DNA of 64,000 bases, taken from Ceratothoa steindachneri. Taxonomy: Eukaryota > Arthropoda > Malacostraca > Isopoda > Cymothoidae. Both the position numbers and the translations under genes were made by a program. The notes under the pieces were generated by a model that saw only the letters and a program-made list of their open reading frames with translations, ran no database searches and was not told the origin of the DNA. Shown here one piece after another: positions 32,023 through 42,818 of this stretch. The DNA is taken from positions 66,468,460 to 66,532,459 of the forward strand of contig OZ018323.1 of assembly GCA_963969495.1 (NCBI GenBank). Reading direction: 5' to 3'. The first letter of the stretch is position 1; each line of letters starts with the position of its first letter.

Positions 32023-32460
32023 TTATTCCTATGGTTAATATATTTTCTGTTTTATTCAGGATAATGTTCACCTCTTAGAAATTGTTATTGCTTATTTTAT
32101 TTATGGTCGCCCTGTTTCGGCAGGCTTATTTCCCCCTATATTCTTGATTTGTCATATATGTGCGTTTATATACTTTACTAGTTATTCCTATGTTTAATAT
32201 ATTTTCGGTTTTATTCTTGATAATTTTCATCTCTTATAAATTGTTATTGCTTCTCAAATAGAAGAATTAGGAGATTGTAATCTTAATATTTAGTTTTGAC
32301 GGTTTGAGTCCCTCTCCTCGTTTTTGCAAACCCTTTTTCAATGGTCACCTTCTGTTTAGACAGGCTTAACTCTTTAATAGGATTGGTTTCCAGGTACCTG
32401 TTAATGACCTTATAATCCTAATGTCCCCATCTGCCATATACGTGTGTGCGTCTTCTTTGT
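32023..32460. repeat. Degenerate tandem units (about 159 bp) flanking the Penelope element
   Basis: TTATTCCTATGGTTAATATA at 32023 recurs as TTATTCCTATGTTTAATATA at 32182. Blocks GTTTCGGCAGGCTTA and GTTTAGACAGGCTTA also repeat (about 32115 and 32356). Tandem arrangement at one end is usual for Penelope pLTRs. Confidence 0.6.
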
Positions 32461-32499
32461 AAAAAAAATCTTATGTTTCTTTCTGCTTCAGTCTGCTTT

Positions 32500-32575
32500 A
32501 TAAAGGACAATTAGTCGAAAGGCCTCGCATACCTCCCATGTTTCATTTTCCTTCGTGGCTGTGAACTTTATTTAT
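32500..32575 (+). repeat. Third copy of the Penelope terminal-hairpin arm
   Basis: AAAGGACAATTAGTCGAAAG and GTTTCATTTTCCTTCGTGGC correspond to the right arm at 30178-30242 with a few changes. It marks the left-hand (5') repeat of the element. Confidence 0.7.
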
Positions 32576-32589
32576 ATATTCATTGCGTT

Positions 32590-33430
32590 CCAATGTTGAA
32601 TAACACTGGGGCTATGACACATCCTTGCTTCACACTAACTTCAACGCTGAAAGGTTCGGATCTTTCTCCTGAGGCAAGTACTGTTGCTGCCATGCCATCG
32701 TGTAGTTTCTTCAGAATTGAGAGGAATTTTGGAGGGGAGCCAAACTTTTCTAAAACGATCCATAGTAGTTCCTTATTGACCGTATCAAAAGCCTTTGAAG
32801 ATCAATAAAAGCTATGTAGAGGTCTGTGTTTTACTCATTGCACTTCTCCTGTAGTTGTCTTGCACCGAATATCATGTCGCGGGTGCTCCTGTCCTTACGA
32901 AATCCGCAGTGTTTCTGGCAAGGTGCTCTCTGATATATGGCGACATAATCTGACAAGCATAATTCTAGTGATATTCCTTGCTATTTTCACAGAGTGCTCG
33001 ATCACCCTTCTTTTTGTACACAAACACCATGTCAATCTTCAGAAATTCAGAGGGAGGTTCTTCGGTATTCCAGATGACCGACATGAGCTCATGTATCTTT
33101 GAGTGCAAGAAATAGCTACCTTCTTTGTACAGTTCAGAGGGAAGGCCATCTGGGCCAGGTGATTTATTATATTTTTTTGGATTTTATAGCGTCAAGAGTT
33201 TCTTCAAAAGTGGGCAGTTCGTCCATCTCCATTGCTAGAGGTACCTGAGGAATTGTATCTAAAAGGTTTGGCTCTATAGGGTTTCTATGATTTAACAGGG
33301 TTTGGAAGTCGTGTCCCCAGTGATTTAGAATAGCTGTTTTGTCTTTTAGGAGATTGCCATCTTGTGATCTGACAGGGGCTAAGTTGTTATTTTACAGGCC
33401 CATAGAAGTCATCAGCCGTTTTAGAACCCA
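32590..33430 (-). mobile_element. Non-LTR RT fragment of another LINE clade
   Basis: Minus-strand reading with frame breaks gives LQEKCNE, KAFDTVNKELLWIVLEKFG, LHDGMAATVLASGE and VSVKQGCVIAPVLFNI. This is the KQGCV style of block, unlike the VPQG of CR1 and Jockey. Upstream pieces (YKKKGD-like) continue to about 33430. It is too broken for a confident clade name. Confidence 0.6.
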
Positions 33431-33439
33431 TGTTGGTTG

Positions 33440-33503
<64 letters not shown>
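33440..33503. repeat. (TA)n microsatellite
   Basis: Pure TA run of about 64 bp adjoining the LINE fragment. Confidence 0.95.
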
Positions 33504-33506
<3 letters not shown>

Positions 33507-33556
33507 ATTTTTGTTTTACATCTTTTTTTACTTTTCATCGGAAATTGTTATAACAA

Positions 33557-33592
33557 CTAGCAAAAATCCGCCCTACAGGCGTTTTTTGCTAG
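33557..33592. repeat. Short hairpin CTAGCAAAAA...TTTTTTGCTAG
   Basis: Ten- to fourteen-pair stem (CTAGCAAAAA with CGCC, paired with GGCG and TTTTTTGCTAG), loop CTACA. A second small hairpin, GTTCGCTTCGCTCAC, follows. Such paired patches often mark transposon ends, but no partner end is seen. Confidence 0.5.
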
Positions 33593-33859
33593 GCCTGAGT
33601 CGCTTGTTCGCTTCGCTCACAAAATTAAGAAATTGAAGAAAAAGTGTTTATTTTACAATAAATTCAAAATTGGTGTACAAGAAAAAAAATCATCCCGCAA
33701 TTTTATTATTTTAAATGTACAGACACACACACACATACATACATACACACACACGCTAGGATCATTATAATAAGATGTATTGTTTTTACTCGCGTGCGCT
33801 TAACGCGGGTGACCCTAAATCTCACTATGTCGGTCGGTCGGTCCCCGTTTTGCTTTTTT

Positions 33860-34025
33860 TTTCTTTGTTTTGATAATAACATTATACATATTCAGCCGAT
33901 TCTAACGAAATTTGATCACTTATATTGTTTTACATTCTCTTTCGACAATAACATCATAAACTATTCTGCCGACTCTAAAGAAATTTGAAACCCTTATTTT
34001 GTTTTGCATTCTCTTTCGAGTGAGG
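33860..34025. repeat. Two diverged direct units of about 75 bp
   Basis: The blocks GATAATAACATTATA ... GCCGATTCTAACGAAATTTG ... TTTTACATTCTC and GACAATAACATCATA ... GCCGACTCTAAAGAAATTTG ... TTTTGCATTCTC follow each other directly. No coding function seen. Confidence 0.6.
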
Positions 34026-34999
34026 TAATTCTTCATATCCTCCCAAGGTTAGTCCAGAAATTATTGAAAGTTTCGAAGATCATAAGGTCATAAATCAAAA
34101 TAAGTGAGAGCACGCGAGATTTTAGTCAGCAGACCTTGTTTAAAGGCGAATCAGGTTAGCACTAACAAGGCCCTATACTATGGCATAACTCGCATCGATA
34201 TGACAGCCCCTCAGCAAGGGCTAGGGGGCGATATTGCCAAGACCACCGATATGTATAAAGGTGGCCTTGACACCGCTCTCTCGGCCCCAGTGCACCCGGT
34301 AGTCTCGAACTAGATTGAGACAGCCTCGATTTTATTCCTTCTAGTCATTTCCCCCCATTCGGGGCCGTGGGGTTGGGGTGAAGAGGATTTTCCTCTCCTT
34401 TTACTGCCCCCCTCCCCCTCTTTCTTTTCCTTAGCTTTCCTTTTACACACCTAAAGGGGGTGTCAGGTGACATCTGGAGGATTGTGTGCCCTCCCAGCCC
34501 CAATTTTGTAGGAGATTCTGCGGCTATATTATATCTGCCCCGCATTTTCATTTCCCCCAATTCACCACTTTCTGTACAAATCTCTCATTACAAACCATCT
34601 CTGGGAGATGCCCTCGTTAGTGTTTCGTTTTAAAAATCTTATAAATAAAAATGAAATAAAGGACTAAATCAAGAATGAATAAGACATAATATAATAAAGT
34701 AGAAAGGCAGATTAATAAATTATCTGCCAACTGCAAGATAATACAATTTCAGGCTCTATCTAGTGTGACGATGTCGTTAAATAAGATAACAAAAATAACA
34801 AAAGATAATTCAAATAATAGGAAAATTTAACATTATTGTACGATTCTTTCTTAAAAAAGAGGCTTTGATAATACCAAAAGAGAAAAATATACTCGATAGA
34901 GTTCTGAATTATGTAGTTGGCAGGATTGGGGAAGTAGGCCTTTACACTTCCTCTTATTCTTTTGTTTGTTATGTTTTGATTGATTGTTTTGATTTTCAG
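34026..34999. other. Unassigned region with an inverted dispersed-repeat copy
   Basis: 34530-34640 on the minus strand matches the dispersed repeat (GAGATGCCCTCGTTAG at 34605, with AGAAAGTGGTGAATTG inside). The open stretch 34104-34313 has no recognisable motif. The remainder, 34641-34990, is AT-rich. Confidence 0.4.
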
Positions 35000-35068
35000 C
35001 CAACATCTAAGAGACCAATAGTAACCTCGAACATTCTAGATGACATCCATTTACTAGACCTGGCCAAA
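35000..35068 (+). CDS. Candidate host exon (plus strand, 23 codons)
   Basis: Preceded by a T-rich acceptor (GTTTTGATTTTCAG, ending 34999). 69 nt are open in phase 0 and read PTSKRPIVTSNILDDIHLLD then LAK, followed by a GTAATT donor at 35069. If not spliced, the same frame runs to TGA at 35096. Length is an exact multiple of three and composition is protein-like. It lies between TE remnants with the CR1 cluster starting about 55 bp later. I do not recognise the family. The donor is only moderate, so this remains a candidate. Confidence 0.4.
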
Positions 35069-35123
35069 GTAATTATTGTCACCAAAATAAAACTGTGAAA
35101 TTGTTTTAGTGATTAAATATATA

Positions 35124-36560
35124 CATAAGGCCATAAGAAAAGTAGTCTGCAAAAGGCTAATCAATAAATAGCCTATACGGGGCAGCCTCATTCCCATCCC
35201 CAAGTTCAGACCCACCTAACATCCTCATCCATAAATCTATCCTCAAAACTGCAGGGAGGATGCTTATATCAAATGACTAGTGAGCCTATTTAAGAACATA
35301 AGAAAAGAAGGAGACTGCAAAAGACCATTCATGGCCTACACTTGGCAGCTCCTGTTCCAGTCAACACACAAAAGATTTCTTACCAGAGAAAAGTCATCAA
35401 CATTGTCACCCTTTACAGGAGTTCGTCAGATCTAATCTACAATATACATAAAATGCATCCAGAGGATTATGTCCATTCATGCAACCGCAAAATATAATCT
35501 CCCCACTCCTTAGAAAAATATATACATATGTACATAAAAAAAAGTCAGTCCCATCTAGCAGCTTCATCCATATATTTATCTAATCTATTCTTAAAACTAC
35601 CCAGAGAGGAGGCTTCTAACACATGTCTAGTGAGCCTATTCCATTCATCTACCACACGATTTGTAAACCAATTCCTCCCAATCTCCTTCCTAAACCTATA
35701 CTTATCAATCTTAAACCTATTGCTATGTGTCCTGTCATGTTCACTAAGTATAAGAACCTTACCCAGATCCCCTTTATTATATCCTTTTACCCATTTGAAG
35801 ACTTCAATCAATTCCCCTCTGACTCTTCTCCTTTCCAATGTATGTAGATTTAGTTTCCTGCGCCTTTCACCATAAGGAAAGTTCCTTAGCCCACCAATCA
35901 TCTTTGTCATCTTTCTCTGCACAGACTCAAGCAAATCAATATCCTTCCTATAATATGGTGACCAAATATGGTGACCAGATACAGTTTTAGAATGACTTCA
36001 GCACTCTTATTGCTTACACTCCTCCTAATGAATCCCATTATCCTATTAGCTTTATTCTTAGCATTTAGGCATTGCTTTCTAGGACGGAGGTCTGAACTTA
36101 CCAAAATACCCAAGTCCCTCTCACAATCGGTCCTCCCTAAAATTCTCCCATTTAATTTAGAACTATTCAATGGATTATTTCTACCTATACTAAGTACACT
36201 ACATTTGTCTATCTACCTCTTGATTTGGAAAACCAATTTCTACCAATCTCTTTCCTAAACTTAAACTTTTCCGGCTTAAACCCATTGCTGCGTGCCCTAT
36301 CTCGGTCATTCAAAGTAAGAACCTTACCCATGTCTCTCCATTATAACTTATTACCCATTTGAAGACGTCAATCTCATGTCTCCTCGAACTCTTCTCCTTT
36401 CTAACGGATGTAGATTTAGTCTCGTAAACCTTTCTTTCGCCATAAGGTAAACTACTCAATCCATGCAATCTTTGCACTGACTCAGGCAAACCAATATCCA
36501 TCCATGGCCGTGCCGAGGCCATGGCCACTCCAGAGTTTTAGCAAAAAAATAATACAAACA
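35124..36560 (-). mobile_element. Older CR1 3' portion, split by a younger CR1
   Basis: The 3' part lies at 35124-35290 (tail GCAAAAGGCTAATCAATAAA through GTGAGCCTATT). The frame resumes at about 36211 (CTCTTGATTTGGAAAACCAA) and continues to about 36540 with FKWVISYNGETWVRFLL-type and YGERK sequence. The missing bases between are filled by 35291-36210. The join matches the uninterrupted order of the same family elsewhere. Confidence 0.8.
35291..36210 (-). mobile_element. Younger CR1 copy inserted into the older CR1
   Basis: The 3' end begins with AAGAACATAAGAAAAGAAGG (plus-strand text). Minus-strand coding (35545-35934) gives LESVQRKMTKMIGGLRNFPY, LSEHDRTHSNRF and NRVVDEWNRLTRH, the CR1 C-terminal region. 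35907-36170 gives GRTDCERDLGILVSSDLRPR. It is very similar to 46969-47920, apart from a deletion of about 40 bp near 35965 where GGTGACCAAATATGGTGACC remains. 5'-truncated. Confidence 0.85.
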
Positions 36561-37138
36561 AAACAAAACTCTTCTAACATATCGAAAGAAACAAGCTATA
36601 TTGGGGATTATCCATAAGAGGAGGACGGAAGGGATTTGGGCGAGGGGAGTGTTGGCAAGCAACAAACTGTGAAGTGGTCTCCACTATGCAGTATTAACAT
36701 AGATATCTGGATCTTTGTTTAGATCTATTACATCACCTTCGCTCAGGCTAAGGTTCCTCTGCATGTAAGCTATTAAAGGGATCACTGTTGGTTCAGGGCG
36801 GAGGGGGAGGGTGGAATAGATGCTGTGGATCATTTAATTTTCATCGCAATCTGATGAACTGGGAAGACCAAATTACTGAGGGGTGGTGTGGGATGGGGGG
36901 CATTTTCTGGGAAATTGTCAATAAAAAAGCGCAGTCTGAATGATATAGTGGATGAGGCAAAAATTCCACGGAAGACACGCAGACTACTTCGATCAATATC
37001 AAAGAATAAATATATTTTGAATCTTAAGACTTGATCATTAACTGTATAAAAGGTCGTTTCGATCAACCAGACTATAATGTGTACAAACCTTCGAACAATT
37101 GTTATTTGTAAGCATCAAAGGTAAAGAGTTGATGCTTT
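36561..37138. other. No supported feature
   Basis: AT-rich DNA. A minus-strand open stretch (36830-37066) shows no known motif or clear splice signals. Confidence 0.45.
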
Positions 37139-37350
37139 ACCGGAAGTAACAAAATTGTATGGGTCTTACTTCGACAAACATTTGCTCAAAGCACAACTCA
37201 AAATCCTATCGTGCACCTTTATACATGATGGGGTACTTACATTACATGATGCCATAGGCCGCATGAAATCTTTGTCATATGCACAGAGAATACTTCTGAT
37301 TGAATTCTCAACACTGATCAATTTCATTTCAGTCATGCTTGCCGCAAATG
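37139..37350 (+). pseudogene. hAT transposase C-terminal (dimerisation) fragment
   Basis: Reads LYGSYFDKHLLKAQLKILSC ... DAIGRMKSLSYAQRILLIEF ... FISVMLAANA. The order LTLHDAI, KSLS, ISVMLAxNA follows the hAT-family dimerisation domain (typically LILVMPATNA, then SER). It is cut off exactly at NA by the TTATG-tailed LINE at 37351. Only about 70 codons remain. It could derive from a hAT transposon or a domesticated ZMYM-like gene. Confidence 0.5.
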
Positions 37351-37690
37351 CTAACATAACATAACATAACATAATTTCACGGATGACAAAAGCCACAAGG
37401 GCCTATCAAAGGCCATCCGCATCCGTCAAAACTCACCCACAAAAAGCACCATCGCCAAGGGAAGACAAAATCAAAGTCCCTCACAATATAATATAACAGA
37501 TGACAAAAGCAACAAGGGCTCATCATAGGCCATCCGAGTCAAACGGCCTCTTTTTTTAAGGCACCAAACTCCCAGGAAAACTATATCAGTGAGCGGAGTT
37601 TCAGCTGTCTGAGGAGAGTTAAAACCTCTCCCCGATCGACCATGTCAAGACAGAGATTAAATAATTTGATGTTGTTAAATGTACATAAGG
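37351..37690 (-). mobile_element. Two successive 3' ends of the TTATG-tailed CR1/L2-like LINE
   Basis: The plus-strand text starts (AACAT)n then AATTTCACGGATGACAAAAG, the minus-strand 3' tail. A second, more diverged 3' end (ATAACAGATGACAAAAGCAA) begins at about 37490. The second continues into sequence reading LFNLCLDMVDRGEVLTLLRQ near 37590-37680. This is one insertion into or next to another of the same family. Confidence 0.65.
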
Positions 37691-37732
37691 GCCGCTTTAA
37701 GGAGCTGCGGTGCCCGTAGCACAAGGAACAGC

Positions 37733-37797
37733 CCCCACCCCCGTATATATTGTATCTCACCCCCACCCCCGTATATATTGTATCTCACCCCCACCCC
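37733..37797. repeat. 29-bp tandem repeat
   Basis: CCCACCCCCGTATATATTGT followed by ATCTCACCC, two full copies and a partial third. Confidence 0.9.
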
Positions 37798-37799
37798 CA

Positions 37800-39600
37800 T
37801 TTTCTTCTGCCGAGAGGGAAATTATCTGAGGAATTTTAAAGAACCTCTAGTATGGCTGAGAGGACTTAACTGAAAAAGGAGGGTTTTATTTTGTTCACTT
37901 TTTATTCCTCTAGTGAAGTTTTCTATATTTTTCTTATATATAGTAATATCATATATAATAATAATATAAAAAATCAGGAAAATGAATAATTATTTTGTCT
38001 GGGCCTTCGTCCTTCTGTGCCTAAGGGCAAAAACTTAAATTATTACTAATTTTTTACATCCCCGCGGGGCCCGTAGCACGTGCTACGTGTGCTACCATGT
38101 TAAACCGGCACTAGACTGGACACTATCACTTTGGTGGATATAGCCAATGATTCCGTGTCTGGCCATGAAGGATAGCAGGATGGGTTTGGACAGTTTACTA
38201 TTTTGGATATGACTAAATCTCGTGAAAACCGTCAGTGTATCTACACAAACAAGACTCCAAACTGAGAAAAAATATTTTGATTAAGTCCATGTACATTTAC
38301 ATGTTATCCAACGGATGTATTACTGATCTGTGCACTCCTGATGATTATCATGATTTGAATATGTATATAAATTTAATGTACTGTAAATTACAAAAAATAA
38401 AATAAAATAAGATTATTTTCCAATTATATTTAGCCTAGTTTTACTTATTTTTTACACAGTATTTATTGCTGAAACTGCACTAAAATCAACCAAAGACGAC
38501 TCATGAATCCAAGCACCGACCTACCCCTATACTTTAGAGTGGGGGGAGGCTTGGGGCATATATCCCACCCCCAACACCAAAAGTATGGCTTCGCTCTTAC
38601 AGCGCTCCTAAAAGAAACTAAGAGCCTTTGCACTTTCTACAAGGCTGATACGGCCTGCCATCATATCAATTTTTCGTTTATTTTTCCAATGTAGCATCCT
38701 ATTTTAATTATTTTTCGAAAAATACCCACCAATTGCCAATGAAAATTAAATTATTAATCTAAGTAACAATAATGTTGTAGGGAGTTGTTTCCATAAAATT
38801 ATAGCTACAAGCTTATTATAGCCATAGGCTTATATGGCCTAATGCAGTCTTGAGAGAAAAAAATACTAAACTTATTTACAATTTAGGCTATGTTACCCAT
38901 TCGACGATTTAAAATGTTTATCATTCTGCAATTATTTTTTTTATTTAGATCTACACATTTATGTTGATAAACATAAATATACAAGGATTATTAACAGTAT
39001 TGTGAGGTATAATAATGGCAGAGTTAACTCTTATAAATATTATTAAATATTATTAGGTAGGTATAAAGATTCTCCGCCTTTTTTTTTATCTGATGTGGAT
39101 TGATACATAAAGGCGATTAAACTTACCCATCCCCCTTTTTTTTAGGTGTGATTAACTCAGGTAGGAACAAATCTTATCTACTTTTTTTTATCTGATTTAA
39201 ACGGATTAACGCTACAGATTACTTGAATTCTGGAATGAAAGGAAAGGTAGCTGTGCATGAATTTGGGGCAAAGCTTGAGTTCAGTGTATTTTCTACTGTG
39301 CTACGAATAACATCAGTCGTTTAATTATCACTTTCGTTAGTAATTTTTTTTTTCAATTTCTATTTTTTGTAGAATTTTTCAAAGATTTTTTTTTTACCAT
39401 AGAGTATTTTGTACATAAATGGAGACAACCCCTGGGGCATTTTACCCAGTTAAATTTAAATTAGGTTGGTAAATCGGTTCCAAGCTACCCTATATTGTGC
39501 AACAAATTTTCCCGCCCTCATTACTTTTAGAATATTGGGCCTCGTTACTTGCTAAGTGAATGACTAAAGTTTGTTTTAGTGGGTACACAACCATCTTTTT
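37800..39600. other. No supported feature
   Basis: AT-rich sequence without recognisable coding or TE domains. A palindromic patch CCGTAGCACGTGCTACG (38069-38085) is the only local structure noted. Confidence 0.45.
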
Positions 39601-39604
39601 ACCT

Positions 39605-39790
39605 CAGTTCATATTTAATTAAGCTGGATAAATTTAGGTTTAGGAAAGAGATTGGTAGAAATTGGTTTTCAAATCGAGCGGTAGATGAATGAAATAGGCT
39701 CAGTAGTCATGTGATCGAAACGTCCTCCCTGGAGTTTTAAGAATAGCATGGATTGATTTGTAGATGCGGGTGGGACGGAACTTGGTGATG
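39605..39790 (+). mobile_element. CR1 C-terminal/3' remnant
   Basis: KLDKFRFRKEIGRNWFSNRA then VDE*NRLSSHVIE, the last part of CR1 ORF2 (compare KYRFRKEIGRNWFTNRVVDE in the copy at 47218-47766). It has an in-frame TGA where Trp is expected. Confidence 0.7.
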
Positions 39791-39842
39791 GGAACAGGAG
39801 TTGCGTACTATTGGAAGCTTTTTGCACTTATTGTTCTCTAAC

Positions 39843-40150
39843 ATCACTCTTTAGCGGGGATTCCCTCGTTGGTTTTCGCTTTTGAATTTTAAATTAATAA
39901 TTGCCAAAGTTTATAATTCCAGCGCCGCCGCTGCTTTTAAGGCTAACATTGACCCATTAGAAAGGCAAGTAGGGGTGCACCATATGAGCCAGCGTAGGAT
40001 TACTGCCCCGATAGTAAACCAACCACCTCTAGACTAGTGCTGAGGTGGACCTGGTAAGAAACCTCACTTTTTAGCGGGATTCCCTCGTTGGTTTTCGCCT
40101 TTGAATTTTAAATTAATAATCACAAAGGTTTATAATTCCCGGGCCGCGGC
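39843..40150. repeat. Pair of about 85-bp direct repeats enclosing 140 bp
   Basis: 39843-39930 and 40063-40150 share ATTCCCTCGTTGGTTTTCGC, TTTGAATTTTAAATTAATAA and GTTTATAATTCC with few differences. The repeat carries the terminus of the dispersed family noted at 2222. The layout resembles a miniature terminal-repeat element, but target duplication was not found. Confidence 0.55.
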
Positions 40151-40619
40151 TGTTTTTTCAAACATGACAAATTAAATTGGTGAGTATAAGTAAGGAAAGA
40201 AAGGAGCGTTTGCTATTATTGAGTTGCGTTGTGTTTGACAATGAAGAAACGAATCATTCTGACGTTATTTCCCAATGACGTCATTTTTCTGTATTTTATT
40301 GAAAAAAAAGTCCCTTTCCGTCCTAAAGTAAGATATTTTCTAATACAGTAAATGAAAATAAATAGGTAAATAGAATTTTGTTTTTTAATAATATATTTGC
40401 GAAAGGTATTATTTATTTAAGTAAATCATAAAAAATATTGAAATTGGCACCTCGATTACATGTTTACAACTTGCTCCTTGCAAGCTGGTTAGATTTTTCC
40501 CTTGCGGAATGTCTGCATTTTAGTTTCACTGATGAAGTTTGATTCATTATAGTTGTTCCTTTAGTTTCTTGCAACGTGAATTTTAGTTGAACCTCTTATT
40601 TTATTGTGAGTTATTACTG
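40151..40619. other. No supported feature
   Basis: AT-rich gap between the direct repeats and the LINE below. Confidence 0.5.
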
Positions 40620-42536
40620 TCAATCTTAATGTTTACTTAGATTTTAGCAAAGCTTTTCATAAGGCTCCACATAGACTAATTCACAAATTAAAAGTGCATC
40701 GGATATGTGATAAGTTTTAAATTGGATAACTGAATGGATGAAAGACAGGAGACAGATAATTGTGTTGAATGGGGTGAGATCACAGTGGAGGGACGTTATC
40801 AGTGGCGTACCTCAAGGATCCGTTCTAGGCCCTTTATTATTCATAGTTTATATAAATGATCTTGGGGAGGCTGTAAATACCAAAGGGGCATTTTTTGCTG
40901 ATGACACTAAATTGGCAGATGCAGTCAAAGAAGTTGAGGGTAGCTTTAAAGTGCAGGGTCACTTAAATAAGTTACTGGCTTGGGCTCAGAAGTGGCAGTT
41001 GACTTTTAACCTTAAAAAAATGCAAAGTTAAACATAACAACTTTATTTCACGGATGACAAAAGCCACAAGGGCCTATCAAAGGTCATCCGTATCCATAAG
41101 ACATTGTCAGATCATGCATCCACAATATACAATTTAACAATCCATAGGAATGTCCAACCATGCATCTACAATATATAATTTAAAGCCTCCATAGGAGTGT
41201 GTCAAAAACAAAATCAAAGTCCCCCAAAATACACAATAAAAAGAAACTGCATCCACAGGAATGAGTCAAGAAACATATCCACATACCAAAAAGTAAGAAA
41301 TTAACCCTCCATTCCCATACAATCATCCAATCCGCGCTTGAAAACATTCAAATTTGGGCTGTCTACAGTCTCAGGTGGCAAACTATTCCAATAATCCACC
41401 ACTCTGTTAGTGAAAAAATATTTTCCAACATCCAGTCTGCACCTCTGTTTTTTTAATCTTTAAGTGGTGGCCTCTAGTTCCATTACCACCTTCCAACTCA
41501 AACAACTTGCCGAAATCCAACTTATCCATCCCAGAAAAGATTTCAAAAAGCTCAATCACATCTCCCCCCACACACCTTTCAAATGAAAACACATTCAATA
41601 CCCTCAGTCCATCTTCATATTGAAGGTGCTTCAGGGATGGTATTACCTTTGTTGCCCTCCTTTGTACTGACTCTAATAAGTTTATATCATGTCTTAACAT
41701 GGGAAAGGATAATAGGGAATTTAGCTATGAAATGGATGGGCATTGGCTGAATTCAGTTGAGGATGGGAAGGAATTAGGCGTAGTGGTAGATAGGTCACTG
41801 AAGTTTTCAAAGCAGTGCATTGAGGCAAAAAATAGAGCAAATAGGGTGCTATGATACATTAGGCAGTCCAAACTTGAATGTTTCCAAATGCAGATTAAAT
41901 ATATTGGGATGGCTGGTTAACTTTGGAGGATATTCTGGACTCATTCCTGTGGATGCAGTTTTTTTTTATTATTGTATATTACGATTGATTTGGATTTTGA
42001 CGAGTCTTGATGATGATGTTTTTTGCTTTTGACGCATTCCTGTGTATGGTTCGAATTGTAGATGCATGTTTGGACACAATCCTTGGATGCATTTTGTGAA
42101 AAAACCTCTTCTAGCTGAAGAGTTTTAAGTTGAAACAAGAAATATTGATTTAATTTGAATTCTAGAAAACACCATTTTATTCCATATTTAGTAAAATACT
42201 AAGTAATTCAAAGATATCAACAAAATAAAGAAAATATCATACATATGAATGATATAATAGATCCAAAAAAAGTTTGGTATATCAATTTATGAAGGGTGCT
42301 TTATACTTTCGGCCAAGGGTGTACAAACTGTACATACACTAACCAATACGCGGAACCACGATTGGTGTCAAAACACTATTACCTGACACCTTCCTTCACC
42401 CAACGAGGACTGGTCCCTTCCGACTTACCAACGATTGTCAGTCTGCTTTTTATGTACATTTCATTATCCAGTCGAGGCGGATGACCTTTGATAGGCCCTT
42501 GTGGCTTTTGTCATCCGTGTAATTATGTTATGTTAT
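40620..42536 (+). mobile_element. CR1/L2-like LINE (TTATG-tailed family), interrupted
   Basis: RT blocks DFSKAFHKAPHRLIHKLK, ISGVPQGSVLGPLLFIVYIN and GAFFADDTKLADAV at 40640-41020. The frame resumes after the inserted minus-strand copy at 41701 with ELGVVVDRSLKFSKQCIEAK. 3' UTR blocks follow (GACGCATTCCTGTGTATGG, about 42030). The family 3' end (GATAGGCCCTTGTGGCTT, then TTATG units) is at 42476-42536. A stretch at 42140-42440 is not clearly part of it. Stops break the ORF. Confidence 0.7.
41030..41694 (-). mobile_element. Younger copy of the same LINE family inserted in reverse
   Basis: The plus-strand text begins AACATAACAACTTTATTTCA, then CACGGATGACAAAAGCCA (the tail). Coding at 41407-41700 gives INLLESVQRRATKVIPSLKH and GNGTRGHHLKIKK, the C-terminal ORF2. 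It interrupts the plus-strand frame between NLKKMQS and GKDNREFSYEMDGH. The flanks TTAAACAT and TTAACAT suggest a short imperfect target duplication. Confidence 0.8.
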
Positions 42537-42759
42537 GTGATCTCGTCCACGATCCCATCGCCGGATAGGCCTACACATCGCGATCCCCTTTTCCTTGATT
42601 GTCTAGTAAACCTTTATTTTTATGTTTCAACTTTTGTTTATGATTTTCCGGGGACCACCTTTTCCTTTGTTTACACTAAATATCCCATTTTCTTTAATCG
42701 TTTACCTTTTATTTTTTATGTTTAAACTTTTGTTAACGATTTTCCGTTTGATTTTGCAG

Positions 42760-42818
42760 CAGGACTAAAAATCAATAAGTTTGAGGGAGCCGTTGAATTT
42801 GTGACTTTATTGACGATG
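42760..42818 (+). CDS. Candidate host exon A (plus strand)
   Basis: A strong acceptor (TTTGATTTTGCAG, ending 42759) is followed by an in-frame open stretch GLKINKFEGAVEFVTLLTM. A consensus GTAAGT donor starts at 42819, leaving the exon in phase 0. The acceptor is a NAGNAG pair (GCAGCAG), so the exon could start at 42760 or 42763. The exon begins two bases before a codon, so an upstream exon must end in phase 1. The next candidate exon (43139) starts in phase 0, which fits, with a 320-nt intron between. I do not recognise the protein. No TE motif is present in it. Confidence 0.55.

Noticed and set aside
30109..32575. Hammerhead ribozyme in the Penelope terminal repeats
   Set aside because: Looked for CTGANGA with a GAAA partner in both orientations. 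CGAAA is present in the arm but no CTGANGA at a suitable distance was found.
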